A stretch of 46,411 bases of DNA from Amycolatopsis orientalis DSM 43388 (lineage in GTDB: Bacteria > Actinomycetota > Actinomycetes > Mycobacteriales > Pseudonocardiaceae): assembly GCF_000411975.1 (NCBI RefSeq), contig NZ_ASXG01000132.1, forward strand, positions 1 to 46,411, read 5' to 3'. Within the stretch, counting starts at the first letter, position 1; each line of letters begins with the position of its first letter. Made by a program: the position numbers and the translations under genes. The notes below the pieces were generated by a model that saw nothing but the letters and a program-made list of their open reading frames with translations, ran no database searches and was not told the DNA's origin. Positions 1 through 8,951 of this stretch are shown here, piece by piece.

Positions 1-96
1 CCAACCCACCGTCAGCCATGATCTCGATGCTGCGCCGGCACAACGCCTTCGCATCCTCGGCCGGCATCCCCGCCGACCCGCTCGACGGATCCATGA
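1..96 (-). CDS. 5' end of a small-protein gene cut by the window edge, possibly SnoaL/NTF2-like
   Basis: The minus strand reads an open frame from an ATG at 96 to the left edge, giving about 32 residues. It has an acidic-helical stretch of the form PAEDAKALCRRSIEIMADGG. A purine-rich GAGGG lies just upstream of the ATG. The helix ending in an MADGG-type turn resembles the first helix of SnoaL-like/ester-cyclase proteins, but the fragment is too short to assign. The frame is divergent from the DUF4188 gene at 451. Seen: the open frame and start. Inferred: that it is real, and the family. Confidence 0.4.
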
Positions 97-450
97 CCCT
101 CGCTCCGATCCCCGGCTCCCGTCGCGAAACCCCCTGCGGCCCCGAGCCCGCAGCGGAACCGACCGGAGACCCAGCCAACACTCGCGCCGCGAACGTCCTT
201 CGCGCTTCTGCGGTAGTCGGCGACCAACCCTCCGGCGTTACCGCCCGGCTGCCTTTATTCCTTCGCAGAGGCAAGAATTGACCTCGTTCACGACCGGAAG
301 TCCCGAGTCAATCCCGCACGGAAAGCCACCAAACCCCGAACGGAAGCGAAAGTAAATCACGGAACAAGCTTCACCCGCGTGTAACGGCAAACCGGGCTCC
401 CGCGTCTTTCAATAGTATAGCGGGCTCCGCCCGCCGCTTCTGGAGCGGCC
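97..450. other. Intergenic stretch between divergent genes
   Basis: About 350 bases lie between the truncated minus-strand gene and the DUF4188 gene. Short open frames here have no family resemblance and poor codon bias. The region is less GC-rich near 300-425 and contains an AT-rich TAGTAT at about 413-418 that could be a -10 element for the gene at 451, without a clear -35. It probably carries two divergent promoters. Nothing else was recognised. Confidence 0.4.
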
Positions 451-918
451 ATGACCAAGATCAACAAGGGAAAATGGACAGCCGAGATCGAGGGCGATTT
501 CGTCGTGTTCCTCATCGGTGCCCGGCCGAGCCCGCGCCATCCGCTCTCGTGGTTCCGCGACCTGGGCGGGCGCCGGGGAATGAAGCACATGCTCGACCGC
601 CTCAGCGCTGATCCGGAGAGCGGATTGCTCGGCTACGTAATGGGATTCCCCGTGATCGTGCAGTACTGGCGCAGCTTCGAGCACCTCGAAGCGTTCGCCG
701 CCAACGCGGCCGAAGCCCATCCGGCGGCGCAGAAGGGCTACTGGCGGCGCGCGAGCCGGCACGGCCACGCCGCCGGGATCTGGCACGAGACCTTCCTGGT
801 CAATGCCGGTCGTTACGAAGCGGTTTACGGCAACATGCCCGTGTTCGGCCTCGGCACGGCGCGCGGGGCCACAGTGAAACGCGCTACCACGACCGCTCGG
901 GAACGGCTCCGCGCCTGA
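451..918 (+). CDS. DUF4188 family protein (monooxygenase-like)
   Basis: This 155-residue protein has the hallmarks of the DUF4188 family: an N-terminal PSPRHPLSWF region, an SGLLGY segment, a YWRSFEHLEAFA block, a GIWHETF segment and the C-terminal YEAVYGNMPVFGLG signature. The family is a small alpha/beta-barrel type, often labelled monooxygenase-like, without an established reaction. No signal peptide or membrane segment is visible, so it is probably cytosolic. A GGAG sits about six bases before the ATG. It appears monocistronic, followed by a 600-base gap. The family call is firm; the function is unknown. Confidence 0.85.
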   Translation: MTKINKGKWTAEIEGDFVVFLIGARPSPRHPLSWFRDLGGRRGMKHMLDRLSADPESGLLGYVMGFPVIVQYWRSFEHLEAFAANAAEAHPAAQKGYWRRASRHGHAAGIWHETFLVNAGRYEAVYGNMPVFGLGTARGATVKRATTTARERLRA

Positions 919-1529
919 GCGCAGCCCAGGGGCAATTCGGCACGGGGCATCCACGCGGCTCGCCGGAATGCTGGACGCAGGGTTTCGCCAAGCAGAGCAG
1001 AAAAACGCGGCGCAGGCCGGAAGCAGCCGAGGCGACTGCCAAGCCTCGCCGTTCAGAGTGCGGCGCATTCGCCGATCTAGTCTCCGGCGACCGAGCACGG
1101 CTTGCCTTGCTCCGCCGGGCTGTTGCGACGGCAGGTCGGCTCCCGTGGACGGCGATTTCGGCGGAGTCGCTGTCCGCCGAAGTCTTGCCGCCGTTGGTGA
1201 CGTCACGGTCGATCAGCGCGCCGCCACCGCGTCGAGTTTCGTCCGGCAGGTGCTGCGATAGTGCTTGGACGTCGGCGCGCATGATCTGCGCAAAGAGGGA
1301 CCGAACGCTCAACTCCGGTGAGGCTGGATCGTGCTGCGGACCGAATCAACCCGGCGTCCCGAACTCCTTGCGCCGCAACCGGTTCCGGGAAGTCGAATCG
1401 ATCGCTTTGGGCCGTAACAACGGCCGCGGCGGGGCCGACTCGGTGGGGAGAGGCGACCTGTCCAGAGCGGTTTTTCCGGGGTTCCGGCCGGAATGGCCGG
1501 GGGCGACTGATTCCGCCGCGGGAGGGATC
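919..1529. other. 611-base intergenic stretch, nothing recognised
   Basis: Open frames on both strands (for example 968-1261 plus and 884-1312 minus) encode low-complexity Arg/Ala/Ser-rich peptides with no family resemblance, and no good ribosome site supports a start. I see no RNA gene or repeat. It may be decayed sequence or a long regulatory region in front of the gene at 1530. Confidence 0.4.
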
Positions 1530-1961
1530 ATGGCCGACAATCCGCTGTCGCTGCCGGAGGTTTTCGGTTCCCGGCACGGCGCCGAGCTGCGCGCGGCGCT
1601 GGTCGAGGGACGGCGCACCGGGGATTTCAGCCGGGCCCGCCAGATCGCCAACCACCTCGCCGCCGAGATTCGCGAGACCCCGGCGTTCCTGTTCGCGCTG
1701 CGGCTGCAAACTCTCGCACTGGAAGCTTCCGACGACGGTCGGGACGAAGAAGCCCAGGCATACCACGACATTCTGGTTCGGACGTGCTCGCGCGACACTA
1801 TCCGGCGAGTCGGACACCTGCGCCTGCTCGGGGCCGGACTGCGGCAAGGATGGCTGACCGCGGCCGATCACGACCGGCTGCGCGAGGATTTTCGCAGCCA
1901 TCCGACGATGCTCCGGATTCTCGCCGGCATCGAGCGCCGCGGCGATCCCGGACAGCCGTGA
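1530..1961 (+). CDS. Hypothetical protein, all-helical, 143 residues
   Basis: The ATG at 1530 is preceded by GGAGGG at 1521-1526. The product is 143 residues, soluble and mostly helical. It has a pattern of paired helices (RARQIANHLAAEI, then ALRLQTLALEA, then EEAQAYHDILVRT) that suggests a TPR-like or other alpha-hairpin fold. I do not recognise a family or catalytic motif. It converges on the GNAT gene at 1982-2434, with 20 bases between the ends. The start is supported by the ribosome site and by the shift to high GC at third positions. Confidence 0.65.
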   Translation: MADNPLSLPEVFGSRHGAELRAALVEGRRTGDFSRARQIANHLAAEIRETPAFLFALRLQTLALEASDDGRDEEAQAYHDILVRTCSRDTIRRVGHLRLLGAGLRQGWLTAADHDRLREDFRSHPTMLRILAGIERRGDPGQP

Positions 1962-1981
1962 CTTCCGGCTCGCCGCGGGGA

Positions 1982-2434
1982 TCAGCCGCCGGACAGACGG
2001 CGCGCGAGAAGCAGTCGCCCGCTGTCACGGAATCCGCGCCGGTCGTAGTAATTCAGCAACGACGAGGCGTCTCGGCCGCGCGACACGACGACGAGTTCCA
2101 GCTGCGCGCAGCCGTACTCGCGGGCCCACCGGGCACTGTCCTCGATCAACCGGCCGGCCACGCCCCGCCGGCGAGAAGGCGGCGCGACGTAAAGGTCTTC
2201 CAGTTCGGCGATCAGGCCGTTTTCCAAGCCGAAACCGGTCGTGGTGATCGCGAATCCGTGCAGCCCGCCCGCGTCGGCGGCGACCGCGACACGCCCGGCA
2301 GCCGACCGCATCAGCGTGCGCAGGCGGCCGCGCAGCCGAGCCTCGGGCGTCGTGAATCCCCCTCCGGCATAGCAGGCGACGGCCAGAGCGAGCACCGCGT
2401 CGTACTCGGCCGACCGCGCGGCACGGATTTCCAT
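1982..2434 (-). CDS. GNAT family N-acetyltransferase
   Basis: The product is 150 residues. Residues about 60-130 carry the GNAT core: the beta4 strand LIAELEDLYV, followed by the acetyl-CoA pyrophosphate loop PPSRRRGVAGRLI (the R/Q-x-x-G-x-A/G signature), then LELVVVSRGRDASSLLNYYDRRGFRDSG, the typical C-terminal 'YxRxGF' element. It transfers an acetyl group from acetyl-CoA to an amine or similar acceptor; the substrate cannot be read. It lies five bases after the EthD gene on the same strand, so it is probably the last gene of an operon beginning with the acyltransferase at 3795. Confidence 0.85.
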   Translation of the reverse strand: MEIRAARSAEYDAVLALAVACYAGGGFTTPEARLRGRLRTLMRSAAGRVAVAADAGGLHGFAITTTGFGLENGLIAELEDLYVAPPSRRRGVAGRLIEDSARWAREYGCAQLELVVVSRGRDASSLLNYYDRRGFRDSGRLLLARRLSGG

Positions 2435-2439
2435 CGAGA

Positions 2440-2736
2440 TCAGTCGTATTGGACGAACATCGTCACGCCGCCGTCAGCGAAGTTCTCCAGATCCGCGGCC
2501 GCCGCCTGCCCCTCGGGCGAGGACAGTGCCTCGGTCAGGCTGTCCTCGGTCAAGAACGACAGCTCGGCGACCAGGTAGTACGGCGGTTCGGATCCGTCGA
2601 GCGCCGAGCAATGCCGCGCGCTGAACCCCACCAGTCCCGGGACTCTTTCCGCCAGCGGACGGTGCACGCGCGCGTAGTGGCGGTCGAACGCCTCGGCGTC
2701 CTCGGGCCGGCCATACGCGACCGTCAAGACATACAT
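2440..2736 (-). CDS. EthD family protein
   Basis: This 98-residue protein is a dimeric alpha/beta-barrel (ferredoxin-like) protein of the EthD family. The N-terminal strand MYVLTVAYG is followed by the family helix with AFDRHYARVHRPLAERVPGL. The conserved H/Y residues of that helix and the C-terminal GVTMFVQYD strand are present. EthD proteins accompany oxidative degradation pathways, but their chemistry is usually unknown. An AGGAGGT lies seven bases before the ATG. It sits between the FemAB-like gene (36 bases upstream) and the GNAT gene (five bases downstream). Confidence 0.85.
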   Translation of the reverse strand: MYVLTVAYGRPEDAEAFDRHYARVHRPLAERVPGLVGFSARHCSALDGSEPPYYLVAELSFLTEDSLTEALSSPEGQAAAADLENFADGGVTMFVQYD

Positions 2737-2772
2737 CCCTGTCGACCTCCTGTGCCAGGCGGCTCCGGTCGC

Positions 2773-3795
2773 TCAGTCCCGGAACCCGATCAGCTTCTTC
2801 ACCGCCGTCTTCGCGCCCTCTTCCGCGCGCGTGACCGGCAACCGCTCGAACCGGAACTCGGGGTAGACGACCGGGCGGGCGCCGAACCGTTCCTTGAACT
2901 GGCCGAGCGTGCCCGTTCCCGATTCGCCGAGGTAGTAGTACTGGCAACCGGCCAGGCAGGCGTCGCGGATCGCGAGAGCCTGCACCAAGTCCGTCGCGCG
3001 GAACTGCTTCAGCTCCTCGTCCATGGCCGCGCGGAAGTCGTGCGCGTTGGCGCCTCGCGCGACGAGGCAGCCGGCCGCCGTCCGGCCGTCCGCGCGCGCC
3101 AGCCACACCTGGAACCGGTTGCCAAGCCGCCGGGCGATGGCCTCGAACTTCTCGCGCGGGTCGCGTCGATGCAGCCGGGCCCGGGCGAGCCATTCGGGTT
3201 CGTGCTGCTTGCGCGCCCACCGCAGCACCGCGTGTTCCATCAGCGCGTAGAACTCGGGGAGCAGGTCGCCGCCGAGTCCGCGTTCCACGGTGACGCCGCG
3301 ACGCGCCGCGATCCGCAATCCGCGGCGAGTGTTCTTCGTGAACCCGTGCTCCAGGATGGCGTCCCACCCCGGGCGCAGGTCGAGGAGGTGGACGTGGTGC
3401 GGCCGCACGATCGCGCCCTGGTGCGCGGCCGCGCGCCAGGCGTCCGCCGCCAGCGGTCCCGGAAACACCGACTGGACCACGACGCCGCGGGCCGCGAGAT
3501 CCGCGAGGACGATGCGGACGTCGTCGGCGCGCGCTCCGCCCGGGGCGAGCACTCCCCCGAGCCCGCACGCGGGCGGGTTCGAATACTCGGCCGGGAACAT
3601 CCCGCCCGCCCGCGCGCCGCGCAGCATCGGCAGCACGAATTTCCGCCCGGTGTCCGTTTCGTACATTCGGCTGACGTCGCGGAAGCCGTGAGCGTCGCAC
3701 ATGGCGTCGGCCCATTCCGGTGATTGGCTTTCGAAAGCACAGGGATCGGCGCGCAGGATCGCTTTCCATTCCGCGCGCGGCGCGGGACTGATCAT
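2773..3795 (-). CDS. FemAB/CelD-like GNAT acyltransferase (BioF2-like domain)
   Basis: From the ATG at 3795 the product is 340 residues; alternative in-frame starts lie at 3858 (ATG) and 3891 (GTG), none with a strong ribosome site. Residues about 130-310 form the double-GNAT 'BioF2-like' domain found in FemAB peptidoglycan-bridge enzymes and CelD/BcsL polysaccharide-cluster proteins. Visible elements are KNTRRGLRIA, a GRTAAGCLVARG strand, an ALAIRDACLAGCQYYYLGES segment and LGQFKERFGARPVVYPE. Such enzymes acylate sugars or attach amino acids using acyl-CoA or aminoacyl donors. It is divergent from the glycopolymer operon at 4048, so a role in acylating that polymer is plausible but inferred. 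Confidence 0.8.
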   Translation of the reverse strand: MISPAPRAEWKAILRADPCAFESQSPEWADAMCDAHGFRDVSRMYETDTGRKFVLPMLRGARAGGMFPAEYSNPPACGLGGVLAPGGARADDVRIVLADLAARGVVVQSVFPGPLAADAWRAAAHQGAIVRPHHVHLLDLRPGWDAILEHGFTKNTRRGLRIAARRGVTVERGLGGDLLPEFYALMEHAVLRWARKQHEPEWLARARLHRRDPREKFEAIARRLGNRFQVWLARADGRTAAGCLVARGANAHDFRAAMDEELKQFRATDLVQALAIRDACLAGCQYYYLGESGTGTLGQFKERFGARPVVYPEFRFERLPVTRAEEGAKTAVKKLIGFRD

Positions 3796-3977
3796 TTTTG
3801 CCCGGCCGGACGTCCCGGCCGTTGCCGTTTTCAGGCTTGTCGCGCGGGACCAATGCATGACGCCGTCCGTTCGATCCGCACTCCGCGGCACCGTCGCCGC
3901 CGGTCGCTCACCAGGTAGTTCGCCGAGCGCGGCCGGAGAGTTACACCGTGCCGGAAAACACCGAAGCGATCAGCACT

Positions 3978-3990
3978 GTAACAACGGCGC
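3978..3990 (+). promoter_or_regulatory. GTAACAACGG-type motif, copy 1
   Basis: The sequence GTAACAACGGCGC lies 57 bases before the ATG at 4048. Close relatives occur at 13351 and 13403 (plus) and at 19169 (minus), each upstream of another transcription unit of the glycopolymer locus. A TTAATACG at about 4009-4016 downstream could be a -10 region. A shared regulator site is inference from recurrence only. Confidence 0.35.
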
Positions 3991-4047
3991 AGGCACCGGC
4001 GAGTTCTCTTAATACGAACGGGAACGGGCGGCAGAAACGGATCTTCG

Positions 4048-6687
4048 ATGGGGTATTCGCACCGCGACAAACTGATTCCGGACGGTGGCCGTCTTGTCGT
4101 AGCCGATCTTCTCTGCGATTTGTCGGAAATCACCCACCTGCTCGCCGGGCGCACCGCCGCCGAGGATCCGCTCGACACGTTCCTGCTCGCCGCCGCCGCG
4201 GTCCAGGTCGTGGAAGACCGCCTGCAGCGGGATGTCTTCGCGTTGCGCCGCGCCGCTCGGTATCTCGGCGAGCACGCCGCGGTCCGCCCCGTTCCCGAAA
4301 TCCTCGGCGCGGCCGGCACGGCCGTCGACACCGTGACCGCATGGCACCCGGCTGCGCGGCGAGCGTTCCGCTGGCGGACGGCCGCGGCCGCACTTCGCGA
4401 CACCGCCGCGCTCGACGTCCTCCGCCCCGGCTCGAGCGACGCCCCGGCGGCACGGCTGGCAGCCGCCACCCGGCTCCGCGGTTCCCTGCTGTCGCTCGAC
4501 CGGGACCTCATCGCGACGGTGCTTCGGATACCGTCCTGTTTCCGGAGTTTCGACCAGGAACCCGCCGACCTCGTCGCGCTCGCCGCCCGATACGCGCTGC
4601 GGTACCCCGAGCGCGAGCGGCCCGTCCTCGTACTCGGGGTCCGCACGTCCGGGAGCTACCTCGCGCCGCTGGCCGGTGCGGCGTTGCGGGCCGAGGGGTA
4701 CCGCGACGTGCACGCCGACACTGTCCGGCCGGGTTACCGGATGCGGCCGTCGCTGCGCGCGCTCCTGCGAAGGGTCGCGGGCCGAGGCGGCCGTATCGCG
4801 GTGATCGACGATCCCCCCGAGACCGGGCAGTCGATCGCCGAAGTCGCGGAAGCGGTGCGGCAAGCCGGAGTCCCCGCCGAGGCCATCACCCTGCTGCTGC
4901 CCCTCTTCGCGGACACCCCGCCCGCCATATTGGCCGGATACGACACCATCGCCCTCCCGTACCGCGACTGGGCCGTGCACGCCCGGCTCGAGACCGAGGC
5001 CGCGATGCGGTCGTTGTCGGCGCTGGTCGGCCGTCCGGTCCGGGCCGCCGGCCGGCTATCCGGCGCCGGCCTTTTCCGCGGTCGCGAACACGCCCGCGCG
5101 GTGTTCGACGTCGAGTTCCCCGACGGGGAAACCAGGAGGGTCGCCGCTTCCGGCGCCGGCCTGGGGTTCTTCGGCCGCCACGCGCTGGCGGTCGCGGACG
5201 CCCTGCCCGGCCGATTGCCCCGCACCTACGGCGTCCGGGACGGCCTCGTGTTCCGCGATTGGCTGCCGGACGACCAGCGCATCACCGTCGCCGAGCCCGC
5301 CGACGCGCGAGACCTCGCCGGCTATGTCCGCGCCCGGGCGGCCTCGATGCCGGCCGCGTCCGACCGCGCCCGGAACCTCGCCGGACGGCAACCGGCCTGG
5401 GAAGCCGCGAGCCGCGTCCTGCAGCGCAATTACGGGCGGGCCGGAGTGGCGTTGCGTCCGGTTCTGCTCGACCGCGCCGTGCGCCGGCTGTGCACCGCCC
5501 CCGTCCCGTCCGTGGTCGACGGCGCCACCGGCTTGGCGCATTGGTTCCGCGGCCCGGCCGGACTGTCCAAAGCAGACGCCGACGTCCGCGATTTCGCCAA
5601 CACCGATCTCGCCTGCTACGACCCGGTCTACGACCTGGCCGGCATCGATCCGGGAAGCCCCGACGCCGAGTTCGTCGCCGCGCTCCGCCGGGAGATGCCT
5701 TCGGACCCGGAACGGTTCCTGCTGTACGAACTCGTCCATCTCTGGGACCGCGCGAGAGACGGCCAGGCGGTGTCCCGGGCCGGCGCCCGGGCAGTGCAGC
5801 GCTACCTCGCGGAGGTGCTTCTCCCCGCGGCGGCGCCGGCCCCGGACGGCGACCTGGTGGCGCTCGACCTGGACGGCGTGCTGGAGTCCGACGCTCTCGG
5901 CTTCGCGATGGCCACGCCGACCGCGGTCGTCGCGCTGCGCGCGCTGCACGTCCACGGGTTCCGCCCGGTGCTGGTCACCGGCCGCAGCACGGACGAGGTC
6001 GCCGAACGGTGCCGGACCTACGGGCTGGCCGGCGGGGTCGCCGAGTACGGCTCGGTCGTCTTCCTGGACGGGACCGCGCACGATCTCGTGCCCGCCGCCG
6101 AAAAGCAGGCCCTCAACGCGGTCCGCGCCGCCTTGGCCGCGGACGAAGACGTCGTGCTGGACCCGGATTTCGAGCACGTCGTGCGAGCCCGGCGCGCTTC
6201 CGGCGGCGCGCTCCGCCGCGAGCAGGCCTCCCGGGCGCTGGACGGCCCGCCGGAGACCGCGCCGCACGTCCGCGTCGTCGCGGGCGACGAGCAGACGGAT
6301 TTCGTCGCCGCGGGAGTGGACAAGGGCACCGCGTTGCGGCTGCTGGCGGAAAAACTCGGCGCACCAGTGGCGTTAGCGGTCGGCGACACCGCGACCGACC
6401 TGCCGATGCTGCGCCTCGCCGCGCTCGCGTGCGCACCCGGCAACGCCGACAAAGCGGTGCGGGCATCGGAGATACAAGTATTGCGCCGAGACTACGCACT
6501 GGCGGTTTCCCAAGCGGTCGAACGGCTGCTGGGACATCGCCCCGGCTCGTGCGACGCGTGCAGACCGCCCGCCCGGAGCCGGCGGACCCGCACTTTGCTG
6601 ACCGTCCTCGACGCTTCCAACGGCGGTGCGCGCGGACTGCCCACGGCGATCGCGAGATTCCTCCTCACCGCGGGACTGCGCCGATGA
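4048..6687 (+). CDS. Multidomain phosphoribosyltransferase-like / kinase-like / HAD hydrolase fusion
   Basis: This 879-residue protein has at least three parts. Residues about 150-300 look like a phosphoribosyltransferase: VLGVRTSGSYLAPL near 195-208 resembles a diphosphate loop, and RIAVIDDPPETGQS around 250-263 resembles the PRPP loop (usually V-x-D-D-x-x-T-T-G). Residues about 340-590 resemble a degenerate aminoglycoside-phosphotransferase/kinase fold, with DVRDFANTDLACYDPVYDLAG in place of a metal-binding motif. Residues 600-840 are a HAD phosphatase, with DLDG at 607-610 and GDTATDLPM at 779-787. It is probably cytosolic. It is the first gene of the six-gene unit and overlaps the next by ATGA. 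The ribosome site is weak. The substrate is unknown. Confidence 0.75.
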   Translation: MGYSHRDKLIPDGGRLVVADLLCDLSEITHLLAGRTAAEDPLDTFLLAAAAVQVVEDRLQRDVFALRRAARYLGEHAAVRPVPEILGAAGTAVDTVTAWHPAARRAFRWRTAAAALRDTAALDVLRPGSSDAPAARLAAATRLRGSLLSLDRDLIATVLRIPSCFRSFDQEPADLVALAARYALRYPERERPVLVLGVRTSGSYLAPLAGAALRAEGYRDVHADTVRPGYRMRPSLRALLRRVAGRGGRIAVIDDPPETGQSIAEVAEAVRQAGVPAEAITLLLPLFADTPPAILAGYDTIALPYRDWAVHARLETEAAMRSLSALVGRPVRAAGRLSGAGLFRGREHARAVFDVEFPDGETRRVAASGAGLGFFGRHALAVADALPGRLPRTYGVRDGLVFRDWLPDDQRITVAEPADARDLAGYVRARAASMPAASDRARNLAGRQPAWEAASRVLQRNYGRAGVALRPVLLDRAVRRLCTAPVPSVVDGATGLAHWFRGPAGLSKADADVRDFANTDLACYDPVYDLAGIDPGSPDAEFVAALRREMPSDPERFLLYELVHLWDRARDGQAVSRAGARAVQRYLAEVLLPAAAPAPDGDLVALDLDGVLESDALGFAMATPTAVVALRALHVHGFRPVLVTGRSTDEVAERCRTYGLAGGVAEYGSVVFLDGTAHDLVPAAEKQALNAVRAALAADEDVVLDPDFEHVVRARRASGGALRREQASRALDGPPETAPHVRVVAGDEQTDFVAAGVDKGTALRLLAEKLGAPVALAVGDTATDLPMLRLAALACAPGNADKAVRASEIQVLRRDYALAVSQAVERLLGHRPGSCDACRPPARSRRTRTLLTVLDASNGGARGLPTAIARFLLTAGLRR

Positions 6688-8951
6688 CCGCAGCGGTCGA
6701 AGGGCACCCCGAACACAGCGTCCGCCCCTCCCCGGCGCACCGGACGCTGTACGGCCACGGCTACGCGCTGGTGCTCAGCTCCGCCCTGACTTCCGCGATC
6801 GGCCTGCTCTTCTGGGTCGTCGCCGCCCGGGGATACGACCAGGCCGCCCTCGGCCGGAACTCCGCGCTCATCGCCGCGATCATGTTCCTGGCCGGACTCG
6901 CGCAGCTGAACCTGCTCAACGTGCTCATCCGGTTCGTGCCGGTCGCCGGTCCGCGAGCGGTCCGGCTGGTGGCGCTGGCCTACCTCGTCGGCGGGGGACT
7001 CGCCGGTCTCGCCGGTCTCGGCTTCGCGCTCGGGATCCGATGGTGGGCCCCGGAGCTGGGCGAGCTCGTGCACGGCCCGGCCCAGATCGCCGGGACCGCG
7101 GCGGCCTGCGCGGTCTGGGCGATTTTCGTCATGCAGGACGGGGTGCTGACCGCGGTCGGCCGCGCCCGTCTGGTTCCCGTCGAGAACCTCGTGTTCTCCG
7201 TGCTGAAGCTGGGATTGCTGGCGGGCCTCGCCGCGGCGTTGCCCGCGGGCGGGATCACGGTGTCCTGGATGGCCGCCACCGCGGCGGCGGTGCTCGCGAC
7301 GACGGCCTACCTCTTCGTCCGCGCCCTCCCGGCGCACCAACGCGCCGGCGTGCCGAGCGAACGGATCTCGGTCCGCTCGCTGGCCGGGTACCTCGGCGGC
7401 GATTTCCTCGGCGCGACGTGCTGGCTCGCCTGCACGCAACTGCTTCCGGTCCTCGTGCTCGGCTCGCTGGGCGCGCGTCCGACGGCGGTCTTCTCCGTCG
7501 CGTGGACGATCGCGTATGCGCTCTACCTCGTGCCCGCCGCGATGGGCCAGTCGCTGGTCGCGCACGCGGCGGGCGACGCGGGGCGGGCCGCCGCGGCGCG
7601 CCGGGGAATCGAACGGAGGTCCCTGCTGTTGCTGGCCCCGGCCGTCGCCGCACTGATCGTCGCCGGGCCATGGGCGCTGCGCCTGCTGGGCTCCGGGTAC
7701 GCCGACGCCGGTCGCTGGGTGCTCATTCCGACCGCCCTCTCCGCGCTGCCCAACGTCGTCGTCGCCGCGGCGGTCAGCGAGGCGCGAGTACAGCGGCGCG
7801 TCGGCGTCGTCGCGAGCCTGCTGGCCACGCTCTCGGTCCTCGTGCTGACGCTGGCGCTGACCTTCATGCCGATCATCGGGATCGCCGGCGTCGGCCTCGC
7901 CCTGCTCGCCGGGCAGTCGGTCGTCGCCGCCGGAGTGTGGATCATCCGCCGCGGCCGGGTCCCGCGGCCGATTTCCGGGCCGTTCGCCGCCCGCCGGAGC
8001 CGGGCGCTGCTCCGGCGGGTGGCGCCGGCCGCGCTCGGCCCCTTGTCGTGGCGGATCCAGGGCCGGTTGCACGGCCGGTCCGATTCCGCGGTCGCCCCGG
8101 TCGGCCCGCCCGACCGCTCGACCGGGCTGCTGAAGGCCGCCGCCACCGAGGAGGGGCAGGCCGCGCTCCTGCGCGAAGCGAAGATTCTGGCGCGGCTCAA
8201 GGAGGATCCGCGCCTGTCCGGCTGGAACGCCCTGGTACCCGCCGCGATCGATTCCGGGCGCTCCCGCGGCGCCGTGTTCTCCTTGCAGGAACTGATGCCC
8301 GGACGCGACAGCCGGTCCGTCGTCGCCGGCTCGCCGGCTCGGGCGGAGCAGTTCTCCCGCGCCGCGTTCGCCGCGCTCGCCGACCTCCACGACCGCACCG
8401 CGGAACTCGTGCGAGTGGAAGACCGCCTGCTGCGCCAGCACGTCGCGGTCCCGGCCGAGCTGGTGCGCGCCGCCGTCCCCGCCCGGCTCCGGACGACGGT
8501 CGACCGCGTCGCGGCCGGGCTGTCCGCCCGCCTCCGGGAACGGCGGCTCCCGGCCGGCTGGGTCCACGGCGACTACAGCCCGGACAACATCCTCCTCGGG
8601 CCCGACGACCGGGTCAGCGGGATCGTCGACTGGGCGCAAGGGACCGACCACGGCCTGGTCGCGATCGACGTCCTGAGCCTCGCGCTCTCGACCGAAGTCA
8701 CGGCGACGGGCAGGGAACTCGGGCCGGTGGTCGTCGGCTGGCTCGCGACTGGCCCGCCGGCAGCGGCGCTGCTGCACGACCGAAGCGTCCGCGGCGGCGA
8801 CGAGGTGCCGGTGCGCGCCTTGGTGCTGCTGGGGTGGCTTCACCTCGTCGGGGCCAACCTCTCGAAATCGGCGCGCTACGCCGCCAATCCGATCTGGTTG
8901 CGCCGCAACGTCTTCACTGTCTTGAGCACCCGGAACGGAGCGGTGCCGTGA
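6684..8951 (+). CDS. Wzx-type polysaccharide flippase fused to an APH-family kinase domain
   Basis: The product is 755 residues. Residues about 25-430 are a 12-14-span membrane protein of the polysaccharide/lipid-oligosaccharide exporter family (MOP superfamily). Residues about 450-755 are an aminoglycoside-phosphotransferase/choline-kinase-like domain. Its catalytic loop HGDYSPDN is at 628-635 and its metal-binding Asp (VDWAQG) at 649; a Lys in GLLKAA and the REAKIL helix could supply the ATP-lobe contacts, so the kinase looks intact. Known: MOP flippases move undecaprenyl-linked glycans outward. Inferred: the tethered kinase phosphorylates the cargo or gates export. It overlaps both neighbours by four bases (ATGA and GTGA). 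Confidence 0.85.
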   Translation: MTAAVEGHPEHSVRPSPAHRTLYGHGYALVLSSALTSAIGLLFWVVAARGYDQAALGRNSALIAAIMFLAGLAQLNLLNVLIRFVPVAGPRAVRLVALAYLVGGGLAGLAGLGFALGIRWWAPELGELVHGPAQIAGTAAACAVWAIFVMQDGVLTAVGRARLVPVENLVFSVLKLGLLAGLAAALPAGGITVSWMAATAAAVLATTAYLFVRALPAHQRAGVPSERISVRSLAGYLGGDFLGATCWLACTQLLPVLVLGSLGARPTAVFSVAWTIAYALYLVPAAMGQSLVAHAAGDAGRAAAARRGIERRSLLLLAPAVAALIVAGPWALRLLGSGYADAGRWVLIPTALSALPNVVVAAAVSEARVQRRVGVVASLLATLSVLVLTLALTFMPIIGIAGVGLALLAGQSVVAAGVWIIRRGRVPRPISGPFAARRSRALLRRVAPAALGPLSWRIQGRLHGRSDSAVAPVGPPDRSTGLLKAAATEEGQAALLREAKILARLKEDPRLSGWNALVPAAIDSGRSRGAVFSLQELMPGRDSRSVVAGSPARAEQFSRAAFAALADLHDRTAELVRVEDRLLRQHVAVPAELVRAAVPARLRTTVDRVAAGLSARLRERRLPAGWVHGDYSPDNILLGPDDRVSGIVDWAQGTDHGLVAIDVLSLALSTEVTATGRELGPVVVGWLATGPPAAALLHDRSVRGGDEVPVRALVLLGWLHLVGANLSKSARYAANPIWLRRNVFTVLSTRNGAVP

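Noticed and set aside
968..1312. Short open frames on both strands in the 919-1529 gap
   Set aside because: No ribosome site, low-complexity products and no family resemblance.
6492..8843. A 783-codon minus-strand open frame opposite the flippase-kinase gene
   Set aside because: Long antisense frames are expected in very GC-rich DNA. The product is Arg/Gly/Asp/Gln-rich with no fold or motif, and the plus strand encodes clear membrane and kinase domains.
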